From positions 1,178,001 through 1,242,000 of the forward strand of contig NZ_CP059675.1 in assembly GCF_014069575.1 (NCBI RefSeq): a stretch of 64,000 bases of DNA, read 5' to 3'. Origin of the DNA: Schaalia sp. JY-X169 (GTDB lineage Bacteria; Actinomycetota; Actinomycetes; Actinomycetales; Actinomycetaceae). The notes beneath the pieces are model-generated. The model searched no databases. It had not been told where the DNA came from and was given only the letters and a program-made list of their open reading frames with translations. A program made the position numbers and the translations under genes. Positions 28,081-36,777 of the stretch are shown piece by piece. Numbering within the stretch: the stretch's first letter is position 1; each line of letters starts with the position of its first letter.

Positions 28081-29100
28081 TTGAAAAAGCTCTCTTCGCT
28101 AGCGGTCTTAGGTATCGCAGGCATGCTTGCACTGGGTGCGTGTAGCACCAACTCGGCCGCGCCCGAATCCGGCGAATCTACTGGTGAGGCCGGGAACGAG
28201 GCGGCCGATGACACGACGTACGTGATCGGCATCAGCCAACTGATGGATCACCCTTCTCTCACAGCAGCAGCGGACGGGTTCAAAGCAGCACTCGAGGAAT
28301 CGGGGCTCAACGTGACGTTCGATGAGCAGAATGCGAACGGTGACCAATCAACGGCGGCCTCGATTGCAGGATCATTCAAGTCTTCGAATGTCGACCTCGT
28401 CCTCGCCATTGCAACACCCACGGCTCAGGCAGCCGCGCAGGCTATCACAGACACACCGGTCTTGTTCACCGCAGTGACTGACCCTGTCGACGCAGGCTTG
28501 GTGGATAGCTGGGAAGCTCCAGGGGGCAACGTTACCGGGACCTCTGATGCCAACCCCGTGAAGGAGCAGCTGGAGCTCATCGAAGAGATCGTTCCCGGAG
28601 TGAAGACAGTTGGAGTTGTCTATTCCCCGGGGGAGGCCAACTCTCTTGTCCAGGTTGGCTGGGCCAAGGAAGCAGCCGGTGAACTGGGACTGGAGATAGT
28701 GGAGGCACCAGCCATGAGCTCCCAGGATGTGCTGCAGGCTACCGAATCTCTTGGCGATGTTGACGCGATCTATGTGCCCACTGACAACGTAGTTGTCACG
28801 TCTTTTGAAACCGTGTTGCAGGTTGGCGAAGCCAAGAAGATCCCCGTCTTTGGTGCCGAGGGCGACACTGTAGCGCGTGGCGCGATTGCCACATACGGCC
28901 TCGACTACTACCAACTGGGCTACCAGACAGGTCAGATGGCTGTGCAGATTCTCAAGGATGGGAAGAGCCCTGAAGAGATTGCAGTCGCGACCTCGGCGGA
29001 GCCGGCTCTATACCTCAACCTGGGGGCAGCACAGCGTATGGGTGTGGAGATTCCGGTGAATATTGTTGAAGAAGCAGATCCCGCGAACATAACCGAATAG
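28081..29100 (+). CDS. Substrate-binding lipoprotein of a TrpX-type ABC transporter
   Basis: A 339-residue lipoprotein with signal KKLSSLAVLGIAGMLALGAC (lipobox LGAC) and an acidic linker. The mature part has the PF04392-type fold: YVIGISQLMDHPSLTAAADG, DLVLAIATPTAQAAAQAI, PVLFTAVTDPVDAGLV, KTVGVVYSPGEANSLVQV, DAIYVPTDNVV and PVFGAEGDTVARGAIATYG. This family includes TrpX of streptococci (tryptophan) and uncharacterised proteins, so the substrate is open. The start is TTG 28081 with TGGAGGTAGG before it. It begins a three-gene operon with the permease and ATPase. No T-box-like leader is visible in the 150 bases upstream. Confidence 0.88.
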   Translation: MKKLSSLAVLGIAGMLALGACSTNSAAPESGESTGEAGNEAADDTTYVIGISQLMDHPSLTAAADGFKAALEESGLNVTFDEQNANGDQSTAASIAGSFKSSNVDLVLAIATPTAQAAAQAITDTPVLFTAVTDPVDAGLVDSWEAPGGNVTGTSDANPVKEQLELIEEIVPGVKTVGVVYSPGEANSLVQVGWAKEAAGELGLEIVEAPAMSSQDVLQATESLGDVDAIYVPTDNVVVTSFETVLQVGEAKKIPVFGAEGDTVARGAIATYGLDYYQLGYQTGQMAVQILKDGKSPEEIAVATSAEPALYLNLGAAQRMGVEIPVNIVEEADPANITE

Positions 29101-29119
29101 ACGCCAGCAAGCTGGGCGT
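29100..29119 (+). promoter_or_regulatory. Hairpin between binding-protein and permease genes
   Basis: GACGCCAGC and GCTGGGCGTC form a 9-base stem with a bulged G and a two-base loop, starting at the stop codon of the binding-protein gene and followed by AATTT. Such hairpins often stabilise or partly end the upstream message so the binding protein is made in excess. Confidence 0.45.
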
Positions 29120-29143
29120 CAATTTGAGAGGTGGCTGAAGCCA

Positions 29144-30088
29144 GTGATAACCGCTGTTGAGTTGGGCCTGATATATGCCATTATGGCTCTCGGCGTCTAC
29201 CTCACCTTCCGAGTCCTTGAGTTTCCCGACCTGACGGTCGACGGCAGCTTCGCAACCGGAGCTGCCGTATCGGCGACACTAATCCTCAGTGGAACGAACC
29301 CGGTTCTGGCGATTGCTTCGTCGTTTGTTGCCGGGCTGGCCGCCGGACTTGTTACGGGCATTCTCAACACCAAGGGGAACATCGACGGACTCCTGGCCGG
29401 TATTCTCACCCAGATCGCGCTCTATTCGATCAACCTGCGGATTATGGGGACTTCGAACCTGGGGCTTCTTCGGGCAACCACCATTTTCACCCCTCTGCGC
29501 GATGGTGGGTTGCTGGGAACGTGGTACGGACCGCTGGTAATGACCCCATTTGTTCTGGTTGTTTTGGCGGGGCTGATTTGGTTCCTTCACACCAATGTGG
29601 GACTTGGGTTGCGCGCATCCGGGGATTCACCAGAAATGGTGCGTTCATTCGGGGTCTCTACGGACACTCAGAAGATCCTGGGCTTGTCTCTGTCTAATGG
29701 CCTGGTTGCGATTTCGGGGTCGCTGGTTGCGCAGTATCAGGGCTTTGCGGATGTGGGGATGGGAATCGGCATCATCGTTGCCGGGCTGGCTTCTGTCATC
29801 ATTGGCCAAGCCATCCTGGGGCGCACAACAATTTGGCGTGCGGCAACGGCAGTGGTTGTGGGCGCGGTGATCTACCGGGTGGTAATCCAGCTTGCTTTGA
29901 TCCTTGGCTTTAACCCCAACGATATGAAGCTGATCTCCGCGGTAATTGTTGTGTTCGCGCTGTTGGTTCCACAGTGGAAAATTCCGGCTCGTTTGCACCG
30001 GCTGTTTGGTTTGGGGCGGCGTAGCCCAGACGACAGGATGACGGATCGCCTGGTTCGTGAAAATGCTGCTTTGGAAGAGGACAACTGA
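29144..30088 (+). CDS. ABC transporter permease (TrpY-type, BPD_transp_2 family)
   Basis: A 314-residue inner-membrane permease with about eight hydrophobic segments: MITAVELGLIYAIMALGVYL, ATLILSGTNPVLAIASSFVAG, PFVLVVLAGLIWFLHTNVGL, IIVAGLASVIIGQAILG and LISAVIVVFALLVPQWKI. The starting pattern LGLIYAIMALGVYLTFRVL-x-FPDLTVDGSF is that of the permeases paired with PF04392 binding proteins. GTG 29144 follows GAGAGGTGG. It lies between its binding protein and its ATPase, with the ATPase start 2 bases after its stop. It transports the same unknown solute. Confidence 0.9.
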   Translation: MITAVELGLIYAIMALGVYLTFRVLEFPDLTVDGSFATGAAVSATLILSGTNPVLAIASSFVAGLAAGLVTGILNTKGNIDGLLAGILTQIALYSINLRIMGTSNLGLLRATTIFTPLRDGGLLGTWYGPLVMTPFVLVVLAGLIWFLHTNVGLGLRASGDSPEMVRSFGVSTDTQKILGLSLSNGLVAISGSLVAQYQGFADVGMGIGIIVAGLASVIIGQAILGRTTIWRAATAVVVGAVIYRVVIQLALILGFNPNDMKLISAVIVVFALLVPQWKIPARLHRLFGLGRRSPDDRMTDRLVRENAALEEDN

Positions 30089-30089
30089 C

Positions 30090-30890
30090 ATGGCGACCAT
30101 GCTGGAGTTAGAAGCCGTCTCTAAGACATTCCTTCCCGGAACAGTCAACGAACGACGTGCCCTCTCAAACATCAACCTCAGCCTTGAGGACGGCGAGTTC
30201 GTCACGGTGATTGGTTCCAACGGTGCGGGGAAGTCCACGCTGCTCAATGTCATCGCGGGGTCCATCAAACCGGACGTTGGAAGGGTGACGATCGACGGAA
30301 CCGATGTCTCCCGTCTCAAGGATTTTCAACGTGCCAAGTACATGGGCAGGGTCTTCCAGAATCCGTCTCTTGGAACCGCGCCCCACATGACGATTGAGGA
30401 GAACCTCTCGATTGCGTCGAACCGCGGCGAGCGCCGTACATTGGGTCTTGGTATAACAAAGAAGAAGAAGGCTGAATACGTCCGGCAGCTTCGGACCTTG
30501 GATCAGGGGTTGGAGACTCGCCTCAGGGACTGGGTGGGTTTGCTCTCGGGAGGACAGCGGCAATCTCTATCCCTTCTCATGGCGACTTTCACCAGCCCGA
30601 AGATTCTGCTTCTTGACGAGCATACGGCCGCACTGGACCCCCAAAGGGCCGAAATTGTCACGGAACTGACAGGACGTCTCGTTGCCGAGCATAGGCTGAC
30701 AACGTTGATGGTGACACACAACATGGAGCAGGCTCTGTGTCTGGGTAACAGGCTGATCATGATGCACCAGGGAGAGATAATCTTCGATGTTGAAGGGGAC
30801 GTCAAGCGTGAAATGACCGTCCTTGACCTGCTTGACCAATTTGAGAAGATCAAGGGTGCGCAGCTCTCGGATCGTTCGCTGTTGCAGTGA
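30090..30890 (+). CDS. ABC transporter ATPase (TrpZ-type)
   Basis: A 266-residue cytoplasmic ATPase that powers the transporter. Walker A GSNGAGKST, Q-loop GRVFQNPSLG, signature LSGGQRQSLSLLMA, Walker B ILLLDEHTAALDP and the H-loop VTHNME are all intact. ATG 30090 follows GGAAGAGG; an in-frame ATG at 30057 inside the permease end would add 11 residues and is not preferred. Last gene of the three-gene operon. The inserted segment RRTLGLGITKKKKAEYV before the signature is typical of the TrpZ-like subgroup. Confidence 0.92.
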   Translation: MATMLELEAVSKTFLPGTVNERRALSNINLSLEDGEFVTVIGSNGAGKSTLLNVIAGSIKPDVGRVTIDGTDVSRLKDFQRAKYMGRVFQNPSLGTAPHMTIEENLSIASNRGERRTLGLGITKKKKAEYVRQLRTLDQGLETRLRDWVGLLSGGQRQSLSLLMATFTSPKILLLDEHTAALDPQRAEIVTELTGRLVAEHRLTTLMVTHNMEQALCLGNRLIMMHQGEIIFDVEGDVKREMTVLDLLDQFEKIKGAQLSDRSLLQ

Positions 30891-30948
30891 TACTCTCGTC
30901 TACACCCGTGAGTTGAACTTCAACTCGGCCCCGTACGAAAGCCCGCAG

Positions 30949-31329
30949 ATGAATCATAAGCTGTCCGCGTTAGCAGTCGCGTTGCCCCTCTTGGTTGGAG
31001 CTGGACTTACTGCCTGTGGGTCGCCCTCCACCGAAGCAGCGTGTGAGGGGGAGTGGGGCCTGGCGCAGATGTCCATGAGCGGTGACATCGTCGGTGAAGA
31101 GGAGATGGCTCAGTTGGAGTCTCTAGGCCTGACAATTGAGTTGTCGATGAAGGCAGACGGTGCAGCGGAACTTCTCTTCCTCGGGGAGGCAGAAACCGGA
31201 ACTTGGCGCGCAACGTCTTCGGGTTGCGTTCTGGAGTTTGCGGGGGAGGAGATTCCGGTGGGGGTTAGCGGTGATGCTCTCACCATGGAAGACAGTGGGA
31301 GTGTGGTCACTTTTGCCCGAACTCAGTAG
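30949..31329 (+). CDS. Small lipoprotein of unknown function
   Basis: A 126-residue protein with lipoprotein signal HKLSALAVALPLLVGAGLTAC (lipobox LTAC near residues 19-22). The mature part is acidic, begins ACEGEWGLAQMSM and has beta-strand repeats (LTIELSMKADGAAELLF, GTWRATSSGCVLEFAGEE, LTMEDSGSVVTFART), a small beta-barrel plan. The C-x-G-x-W opening and the final strand parallel the broken lipoprotein at 18722, so the two may be paralogues; this is by eye. The start ATG 30949 is chosen by the signal peptide; the ribosome binding site is weak. Confidence 0.7.
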   Translation: MNHKLSALAVALPLLVGAGLTACGSPSTEAACEGEWGLAQMSMSGDIVGEEEMAQLESLGLTIELSMKADGAAELLFLGEAETGTWRATSSGCVLEFAGEEIPVGVSGDALTMEDSGSVVTFARTQ

Positions 31330-31405
31330 CGGGTCACAGGGGCTACTGCCGCTTTTTGAGGCCGACGCCGACGTTGAGGTGAAAACGCCCGGGAAAAGCT
31401 CTGCA

Positions 31406-32944
31406 ATGTCAGCCGACGTCTCTGAAGAGATTGAGGTTGAGGCAAAGTTTATCTTCGGCCGTGACAGTGCACTGCCGGATCTCTCTCAAGTTGCCCCACT
31501 TGGGCCAATAGCGGTGAGTAACCTCAACGCCCTCTACTTTGACACACCGGAACTGCAACTGCTGACTCTCGGTGTGGCGCTTCGACGTCGCTCCGGTGGC
31601 ACAGATGCGGGTTGGCACCTCAAAATGAAGAGCGAGGCCGACGGGGAGAAGATCGAGGTTCACGCACCGATCACAGGGGCACGACCGCCAATGTCGCTTC
31701 GTAATGCTCTTCCAGAATCTGTCCGCATGAGCCCCCTCTTGCCTGTTGCACGCCTAGAGACGCGCAGAGTTGAAACGCCTCTCCTTTCACCACGAGGAGC
31801 AGTACTCGCAACGCTGTGTGATGATGAGGTCCGCGCAGACACTTCGCTCGAGGCCGCAAGTGGAGAGAGCGAGCGGCCGTTTGCGACGTGGCATGAGGTT
31901 GAGGTGGAACTTGGCATGGGTGACCGGCGAGTTTTGACTCACCTGTCGAGAGTGCTGCTCAGCTCCGGTTTGCTTGCCGCCCCTTATGGTTCAAAGATTT
32001 CACGGGCGTTGGAGAAGTGGCCGCGGTCCGTTTGGAACGAGCAGAAAACCCCCACAAGCACCCTCGCGGTTCAGGGCTATGTGTGTCGTCAAGTTGGGCT
32101 TCTCCAAGCGCTTGAAGACGGGGTTCGCTCTGGCGAAGAAGATGCCGTCCACAGGTCCAGGGTTGCAGCTCGCAGGCTTCGCAGCACCCTGGGGACGTTC
32201 CCCATACTATTTCCTGAGTCCCTTCGGTCCCACCTCACTTCTGAGCTCAGATGGTACGGGGGAGTGTTGTCAGAGCTGCGGGATACACAGGTTCTGCAAG
32301 AGAAGCTTTCCCTTGAGTCCGAGGGGGGCATCGCAGGTCAAGGAGTCGATGTCGTCTTCAACTGGCTGGACGAGGACGAGGCCGTTGCTGTGGAAGTCGC
32401 CAGGGAGGAGCTGGCTAGTCCACGATTCGAACTGCTGCACGACCTCCTTGTTCTGCTAGTAGATCCACGTCGGCGGAAGGCCGGCCCAGCTATGCCTGGT
32501 GACCTGGTGGAGGTACTGCTCGGAACAGGTTGGGCGCGGCCGATTGGACGTACGTGCTCAAGGATGTTGCGTGCATTAGAGGAAGGGGACAACCCCGACC
32601 TTCTCGCTCAGGGCATGCAGTGGCACACGGTTCGCAAAGCAGCAAAGTCCGTGCGTTATGCATATGAGGCGCTTCTCGGTGAGGATGCGCAACGTACTTC
32701 TGTGTGGCGGCAAGTGACGTCAACTCTGGGAGACCTGCAGGATTCGGTATTTGCCATCAACACTCTGGGGAGTCTCAGAGAGCAGGTACCATCGCGTGTC
32801 ACGGACGGAGATGATTCGAGCGTCAGCAACGCCATCGCAGGGCTCATGGAGGTTCAGTACGGAAGGCTCTCAACCCAAATCGCAAGTTCCGAACTTGCAC
32901 TGCAGCAAGCACTTTCCCAGTCGGTGGGCACTTCGTGCCCGTAG
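31406..32944 (+). CDS. CYTH-CHAD domain protein
   Basis: A 512-residue protein with two linked domains. The N-terminal CYTH (triphosphate tunnel) domain has the ExExK motif in EEIEVEAKFIF, then ALYFDTPELQLLTLGVALRRR and WHLKMK, with further basic and acidic pairs, and EVEVELGMGDRR. The C-terminal CHAD domain is helical with conserved histidines: VHRSRVAARRLRSTLGTF, LRDTQVLQEKLSLE, WHTVRKAAKSVRYAYEALLGE. CHAD domains bind inorganic polyphosphate and CYTH domains hydrolyse or bind triphosphates, so polyphosphate handling is likely; catalysis is not proven. ATG 31406 after GGGAAAAG is preferred to the open frame that begins at 31160 inside the lipoprotein gene. Confidence 0.9.
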   Translation: MSADVSEEIEVEAKFIFGRDSALPDLSQVAPLGPIAVSNLNALYFDTPELQLLTLGVALRRRSGGTDAGWHLKMKSEADGEKIEVHAPITGARPPMSLRNALPESVRMSPLLPVARLETRRVETPLLSPRGAVLATLCDDEVRADTSLEAASGESERPFATWHEVEVELGMGDRRVLTHLSRVLLSSGLLAAPYGSKISRALEKWPRSVWNEQKTPTSTLAVQGYVCRQVGLLQALEDGVRSGEEDAVHRSRVAARRLRSTLGTFPILFPESLRSHLTSELRWYGGVLSELRDTQVLQEKLSLESEGGIAGQGVDVVFNWLDEDEAVAVEVAREELASPRFELLHDLLVLLVDPRRRKAGPAMPGDLVEVLLGTGWARPIGRTCSRMLRALEEGDNPDLLAQGMQWHTVRKAAKSVRYAYEALLGEDAQRTSVWRQVTSTLGDLQDSVFAINTLGSLREQVPSRVTDGDDSSVSNAIAGLMEVQYGRLSTQIASSELALQQALSQSVGTSCP

Positions 32945-34002
32945 GGAGGGGCCGAACTAGGTGGCGATCGTTTGTCGTGGCGACGCTGCTTTTCGGCATC
33001 TACACATCGCTCATCATGACGCTGACACCGCCGACTCCGGATGCTAGTGGACAAGACGGGGATCTGCTCGGCACCGCTGTCGCTGAAGAGCGGGCGGTGC
33101 AGATGCCGCCTTCAGTACAGGATTTTCAGGACCTCCAAGAGCTCACAGCGGAGGCGCAGATGCTGGTGGAGAGCGCGGAAGCCAATAGGTTCCCCACTGC
33201 TGTGTCCAGAGACCTTGAAGCAGCACTGATATCGGCTCGAGAGCTACAGATGGCTCCGTTCCCCAAGCGAGGCGAAGTCTTGGCTACCGCCCGTGATCTA
33301 GCCGCCATCATCAAGCAGGAACATGACAACGAGTTCCGCCGTCGGGAGTTGGGGGAGAAGATCGAAAAACTCGCGGAACCCGCCTCCATTGCAGTAGTTG
33401 CGTACGATGTGACGGGCGAAAAGGTGCTTGTGGAGCTTAATGAAGACCAGCAGTTCGCCTCGGCAAGTACCTACAAACTCTTTGTTGCATACTCAATGTT
33501 TGAAGCGGTGAACGGAGGGGAATGGGACTGGGAGGACAGACTCTTAGGATCCCGCACCCTTGGCCAGTGCTTTGACGACATGATCATCGAGTCAGACAAC
33601 GAGTGTTCTGAGCGGTGGCTGGAACTCGTTGGACCCGCGACAGTGCAGAAGCAGATGACGCAGCTTGGCCTCACTGACACAAATGTCGAGTGGTCCGCCA
33701 TGCGGACAACGGCTAGCGATCTGGCTCACTTCCTTAGTGAGGTTGTCGTCGGCGATGCTCTGAATGGAAACGACCTCGCCCGCCTTGGGGACGCGATGGA
33801 GCAGCAGGAATTCCGCGAGGGAATCCCGGCGGGAGTTGGTTCCGCTGTTGTCTGGGACAAGGTTGGCTTCCTAGACCAGTACCTGCACGACGCCGCCGTT
33901 GTGAAGTCCGACAAAGGCGAGATGATCCTGGTGATTTTGACCGCAGGAGGTTCTTGGGAGACGATAGCGGAGGCTGCCTACGCCGTTTACGACTCCTACT
34001 AG
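32935..34002 (+). CDS. Membrane-anchored class A beta-lactamase-like serine hydrolase
   Basis: A 355-residue protein with one N-terminal membrane segment (SFVVATLLFGIYTSLIMTL) and then a 90-residue acidic helical stem. The hydrolase domain has the SxxK motif STYK in SASTYKLFVAYSMFE, SDN in IESDNECSERWLELVG, and a WDKVGFL segment in place of KTG. These are the active-site motifs of class A beta-lactamase-like enzymes, but the KTG change to KVG and the anchor suggest a cell-wall-related hydrolase more than a drug-resistance enzyme. The GTG start overlaps the CYTH-CHAD gene by 10 bases, so the two are coupled. The Glu166-type loop cannot be placed with confidence. Confidence 0.78.
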   Translation: MPVGRGRTRWRSFVVATLLFGIYTSLIMTLTPPTPDASGQDGDLLGTAVAEERAVQMPPSVQDFQDLQELTAEAQMLVESAEANRFPTAVSRDLEAALISARELQMAPFPKRGEVLATARDLAAIIKQEHDNEFRRRELGEKIEKLAEPASIAVVAYDVTGEKVLVELNEDQQFASASTYKLFVAYSMFEAVNGGEWDWEDRLLGSRTLGQCFDDMIIESDNECSERWLELVGPATVQKQMTQLGLTDTNVEWSAMRTTASDLAHFLSEVVVGDALNGNDLARLGDAMEQQEFREGIPAGVGSAVVWDKVGFLDQYLHDAAVVKSDKGEMILVILTAGGSWETIAEAAYAVYDSY

Positions 34003-34072
34003 GAGCGGGGCCCTCATGGGCGCCCTCAAACCGGTTTTTGGGCGATACTACTACGCCTGAAAGGCTAACAAA

Positions 34073-35311
34073 ATGTCAGGGCCTAATGTCCCTAACCTCG
34101 GTGATTCTCTTTCTTCCCGCAGAAGACTGGCCTACATCCTTGTCCTAGGTGCCTTGACGGCATTGGGCCCGTTTACCGTGGATATGTATCTTCCAGCATT
34201 CCCGGTGTTAGAAGCTGACTTTGCAGTGGACGCTACCGTCGTGCAGCTAACCCTCACGGGCACAATGGTGGGGTTTGCGGTCGGTCAATTGTTCGTCGGA
34301 CCGCTGTCGGACAGAGTGGGACGCCGATATCCCTTGGTATTGGGTACATGCATACATGTTCTTGCATCGGTTGGCATTGCGCTTGCGCCTTCGATTGCCA
34401 TTGTTGGAATCCTCCGTGTGCTTCAGGGGTTCGGTGCGGCTGCTGGTGGTGTCGTCGCAATGGCAACCGTCAGGGACTTGTTTGCGGGACGCGCATTGGT
34501 ACGCATGCTGAGCCGAATGGCCCTTGTCAACGGGCTGGCTCCCGTTATTGCACCGATTTTGGGGTCCTGGCTACTCACCGTGACCTCCTGGCGGGGAATC
34601 TTCTGGGTACTGGGCTCCTATGGCGTCCTTGTAGTGATAGCGGTGGCGTTCTTTGTGGTTGAAACGCTTCCAAAAGAGCGCCGCTCCCGAAACCAGAAGA
34701 CACTGCGCCAGCGTTATGCGATCCTGTTCCGCGATCGAATCTATGTTGGTGCGGTTCTGATTGCCGCAATGACGTTCACGGGCCTCTTTGCATATCTGTC
34801 GACTGCGCCGTTCCTTTTCCAACAGGTTTACGGCTTCGATGCACGTCAGTTTGGAATGCTCTTCGCAATTAACTCGGTTGCAGTGATCATCGGGGTTCAG
34901 ACCAGTTCTCGGCTCATGGACCGCTTTGGGGTCGGCCCGCAGTGGATTCTTGTTGGGACGACATCGACACAAATGGTCCTTGCCGTGATCATCATCCTTG
35001 ATGGCCTTGCCGGGTTCGGAATGTGGGGGACTGCGATCCCGCTGTGGTTCTTCGTTCTGTGCTGCGGTTTTGCGTTCCCAACCCAGCAGGTTCTTGCCCT
35101 GTCGCGTCATGGTGATCAGGCTGGTACTGCGGCCTCAATCCTGGGCGCGATGAACTTCGGAACCGCTGGGATTCTCTCTCCAATAATCGGCTTGCTCGGT
35201 GTGGGGAGCCCGATTCCGATGGGTGGAGTCATGGGGATCTCAGCACTGCTCGGAGCCATCTTCCTCTGGACGCTGGTGCGCCCTCGGTCGGTTCCCGGTC
35301 TCCTGGACTGA
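34073..35311 (+). CDS. MFS drug exporter, Bcr/CflA family
   Basis: A 412-residue membrane protein with about twelve segments. TALGPFTVDMYLPAFPVLEADF and GPLSDRVGRRYPLVLG (the motif A loop between helices 2 and 3), followed by RVLQGFGAAAGGVVAMATVRDLF, are typical of the Bcr/CflA drug-proton antiporters. MFS exporters of this subgroup pump out chloramphenicol-like or other compounds; the substrate is not known here. ATG 34073 follows AAAGG. It converges with the DUF2252 gene, leaving 21 bases between stops. Confidence 0.9.
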   Translation: MSGPNVPNLGDSLSSRRRLAYILVLGALTALGPFTVDMYLPAFPVLEADFAVDATVVQLTLTGTMVGFAVGQLFVGPLSDRVGRRYPLVLGTCIHVLASVGIALAPSIAIVGILRVLQGFGAAAGGVVAMATVRDLFAGRALVRMLSRMALVNGLAPVIAPILGSWLLTVTSWRGIFWVLGSYGVLVVIAVAFFVVETLPKERRSRNQKTLRQRYAILFRDRIYVGAVLIAAMTFTGLFAYLSTAPFLFQQVYGFDARQFGMLFAINSVAVIIGVQTSSRLMDRFGVGPQWILVGTTSTQMVLAVIIILDGLAGFGMWGTAIPLWFFVLCCGFAFPTQQVLALSRHGDQAGTAASILGAMNFGTAGILSPIIGLLGVGSPIPMGGVMGISALLGAIFLWTLVRPRSVPGLLD

Positions 35312-35332
35312 AGCGCGGTTTCTAGATCGAGG

Positions 35333-36700
35333 TTACGTGGCGGGCTCTTCCATAGCCACGGAAACTCTTCCGTCCTCGATCGCCTCCAGATAGCGTCTGT
35401 AGTCACGGGAGACCTGCTCAGAGTACTTGGTGCACCACGACAGTATTGCGACATCGAAGGCATCTGTGTCACCTATGTAGCCCCCAACCCAGTGTGCGTA
35501 GGGGCTTTGTGAATGAGCCCGCGCGAGCAAGGTTGTGCACAGGCGCACGTAGTTCTTGAGGGTTTCGACGTCCATGGTCGTCGTGTCGAAACTGCCTTTC
35601 GCATCGCGGTACTGGCGTACGTAATAGCTCCGCCCGCCCTGGGTGATATGGCCTAAGAACGGGTCGGAAACAGCTTGAAGAATCCGCTGGTGGGTGACTA
35701 CTCGGTCGCCCCCCGACATGTCTTTGGTGAGTGTTTGCGGCGTCGTCATGTTCGGTTCGGAAAAGTGTGTCACGACGGACTCGCCCGCTTCTTTGATCTG
35801 AAGGACCATTCCGTTGCCCTCGGGGCCAGTGAGTGCCACCAGGTAGCAGCGAGTCCCGACCGAGCCCACGCCGACAACCCGCATCGCTACGTCCGTGATC
35901 TCGTAGCGCGAAAGCAGGAAGCCAATCTCCGAGAGGGCCGAGTCGCGGTACTGGAGGAACAGCTCTTCAAAGTCCCGCTGCGACATTTCACCAGTGTGAG
36001 TGAGGATGGGAGGATCATCTTTGAAACGGAGGAACCCCATTCGGTCGGGTGTCATGAGGTGCGCGATTGTGCGATCCGCGTCGCGTTTGCGTGCTTTCTG
36101 TGTCGTCTTGGTGAAGCCGCGGAGGCCTCCCTCACGAACGCTCGCAGCGATAGTGGTTGAATCCACCGAAACATAGTGGCGTTCGAGGGCGGGCTTTGCA
36201 AGCATTTCTTGCATCGCGGTGCGGTACGTCTTGGCGCCGTTCTGCGCGATATCGGAGACCTCGTCAGGGGACGCGCCTATCTCTTTGGCCGTAAGGATCG
36301 CGGAGGTGAGAAGCCTCTTGACGTCCCACTCCCATGGCCCAGGTGCCGCCTCATCGAAATCATTGAGGTCAAACATGAGTCGGCGTTCAGGTGAGGCATA
36401 GAGTCCGAAGTTGTTGATATGGGCATCACCGCAGATCACCAGCTGGGTATCCGTCTGCGCCTGCAACGCGAGGTCGTGGGCCATTAGACCAGCAGATCCG
36501 CGGAAGAAGGCGAACTCGCTGGCAGACATTCGTTGGTGGCGAAGCGGAACCAGGCGTGCCAGACGTCCTTCATCGCGCCTCTGAATCATTGCGGCAGGAT
36601 CTCGATCGAGGGCGGTAAACTCGCCCAGAGCCTTACGGGGGATAGCTTTACGTGCCAGACGCCCTCGAATTCGCTGCGCCTGCGCTGATTCAGTTGTCAT
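35333..36700 (-). CDS. DUF2252 family protein
   Basis: A 455-residue cytoplasmic protein of a family common in Actinobacteria and unknown in function. Hallmarks: RLVPLRHQRMSASEFAFFRG near the start, VICGDAHINNFG and MFDLNDFDEAAPGPWEWDVKRL, a layout like aminoglycoside-phosphotransferase-type kinases (GDxHxxNF and D-x-N-D-F-D), then GVGSVGTRCYLVALTG and YYVRQYRDAKGS. A kinase-like role is therefore possible but unproven. It has its own likely promoter (-10 at 36749-36754) in the gap behind dapA. Confidence 0.88.
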   Translation of the reverse strand: MTTESAQAQRIRGRLARKAIPRKALGEFTALDRDPAAMIQRRDEGRLARLVPLRHQRMSASEFAFFRGSAGLMAHDLALQAQTDTQLVICGDAHINNFGLYASPERRLMFDLNDFDEAAPGPWEWDVKRLLTSAILTAKEIGASPDEVSDIAQNGAKTYRTAMQEMLAKPALERHYVSVDSTTIAASVREGGLRGFTKTTQKARKRDADRTIAHLMTPDRMGFLRFKDDPPILTHTGEMSQRDFEELFLQYRDSALSEIGFLLSRYEITDVAMRVVGVGSVGTRCYLVALTGPEGNGMVLQIKEAGESVVTHFSEPNMTTPQTLTKDMSGGDRVVTHQRILQAVSDPFLGHITQGGRSYYVRQYRDAKGSFDTTTMDVETLKNYVRLCTTLLARAHSQSPYAHWVGGYIGDTDAFDVAILSWCTKYSEQVSRDYRRYLEAIEDGRVSVAMEEPAT

Positions 36701-36748
36701 AGCCGTGCGAACCTTGCCTGTTGTGTGAAAAATACCTGTGCTGAGGTG

Positions 36749-36754
36749 ATTATA
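36749..36754 (-). promoter_or_regulatory. -10 box for the DUF2252 gene
   Basis: TATAAT read on the minus strand, about 50 bases before the start codon at 36700. A clear -35 box is not seen. Confidence 0.4.
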
Positions 36755-36777
36755 GGTGCTGGCAGGCTCGCAGTGAC

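Noticed and set aside
31160-31405. N-terminal extension of the CYTH-CHAD protein
   Set aside because: The region overlaps the lipoprotein gene in another frame and has no domain; ATG 31406 with a ribosome binding site fits the CYTH start.
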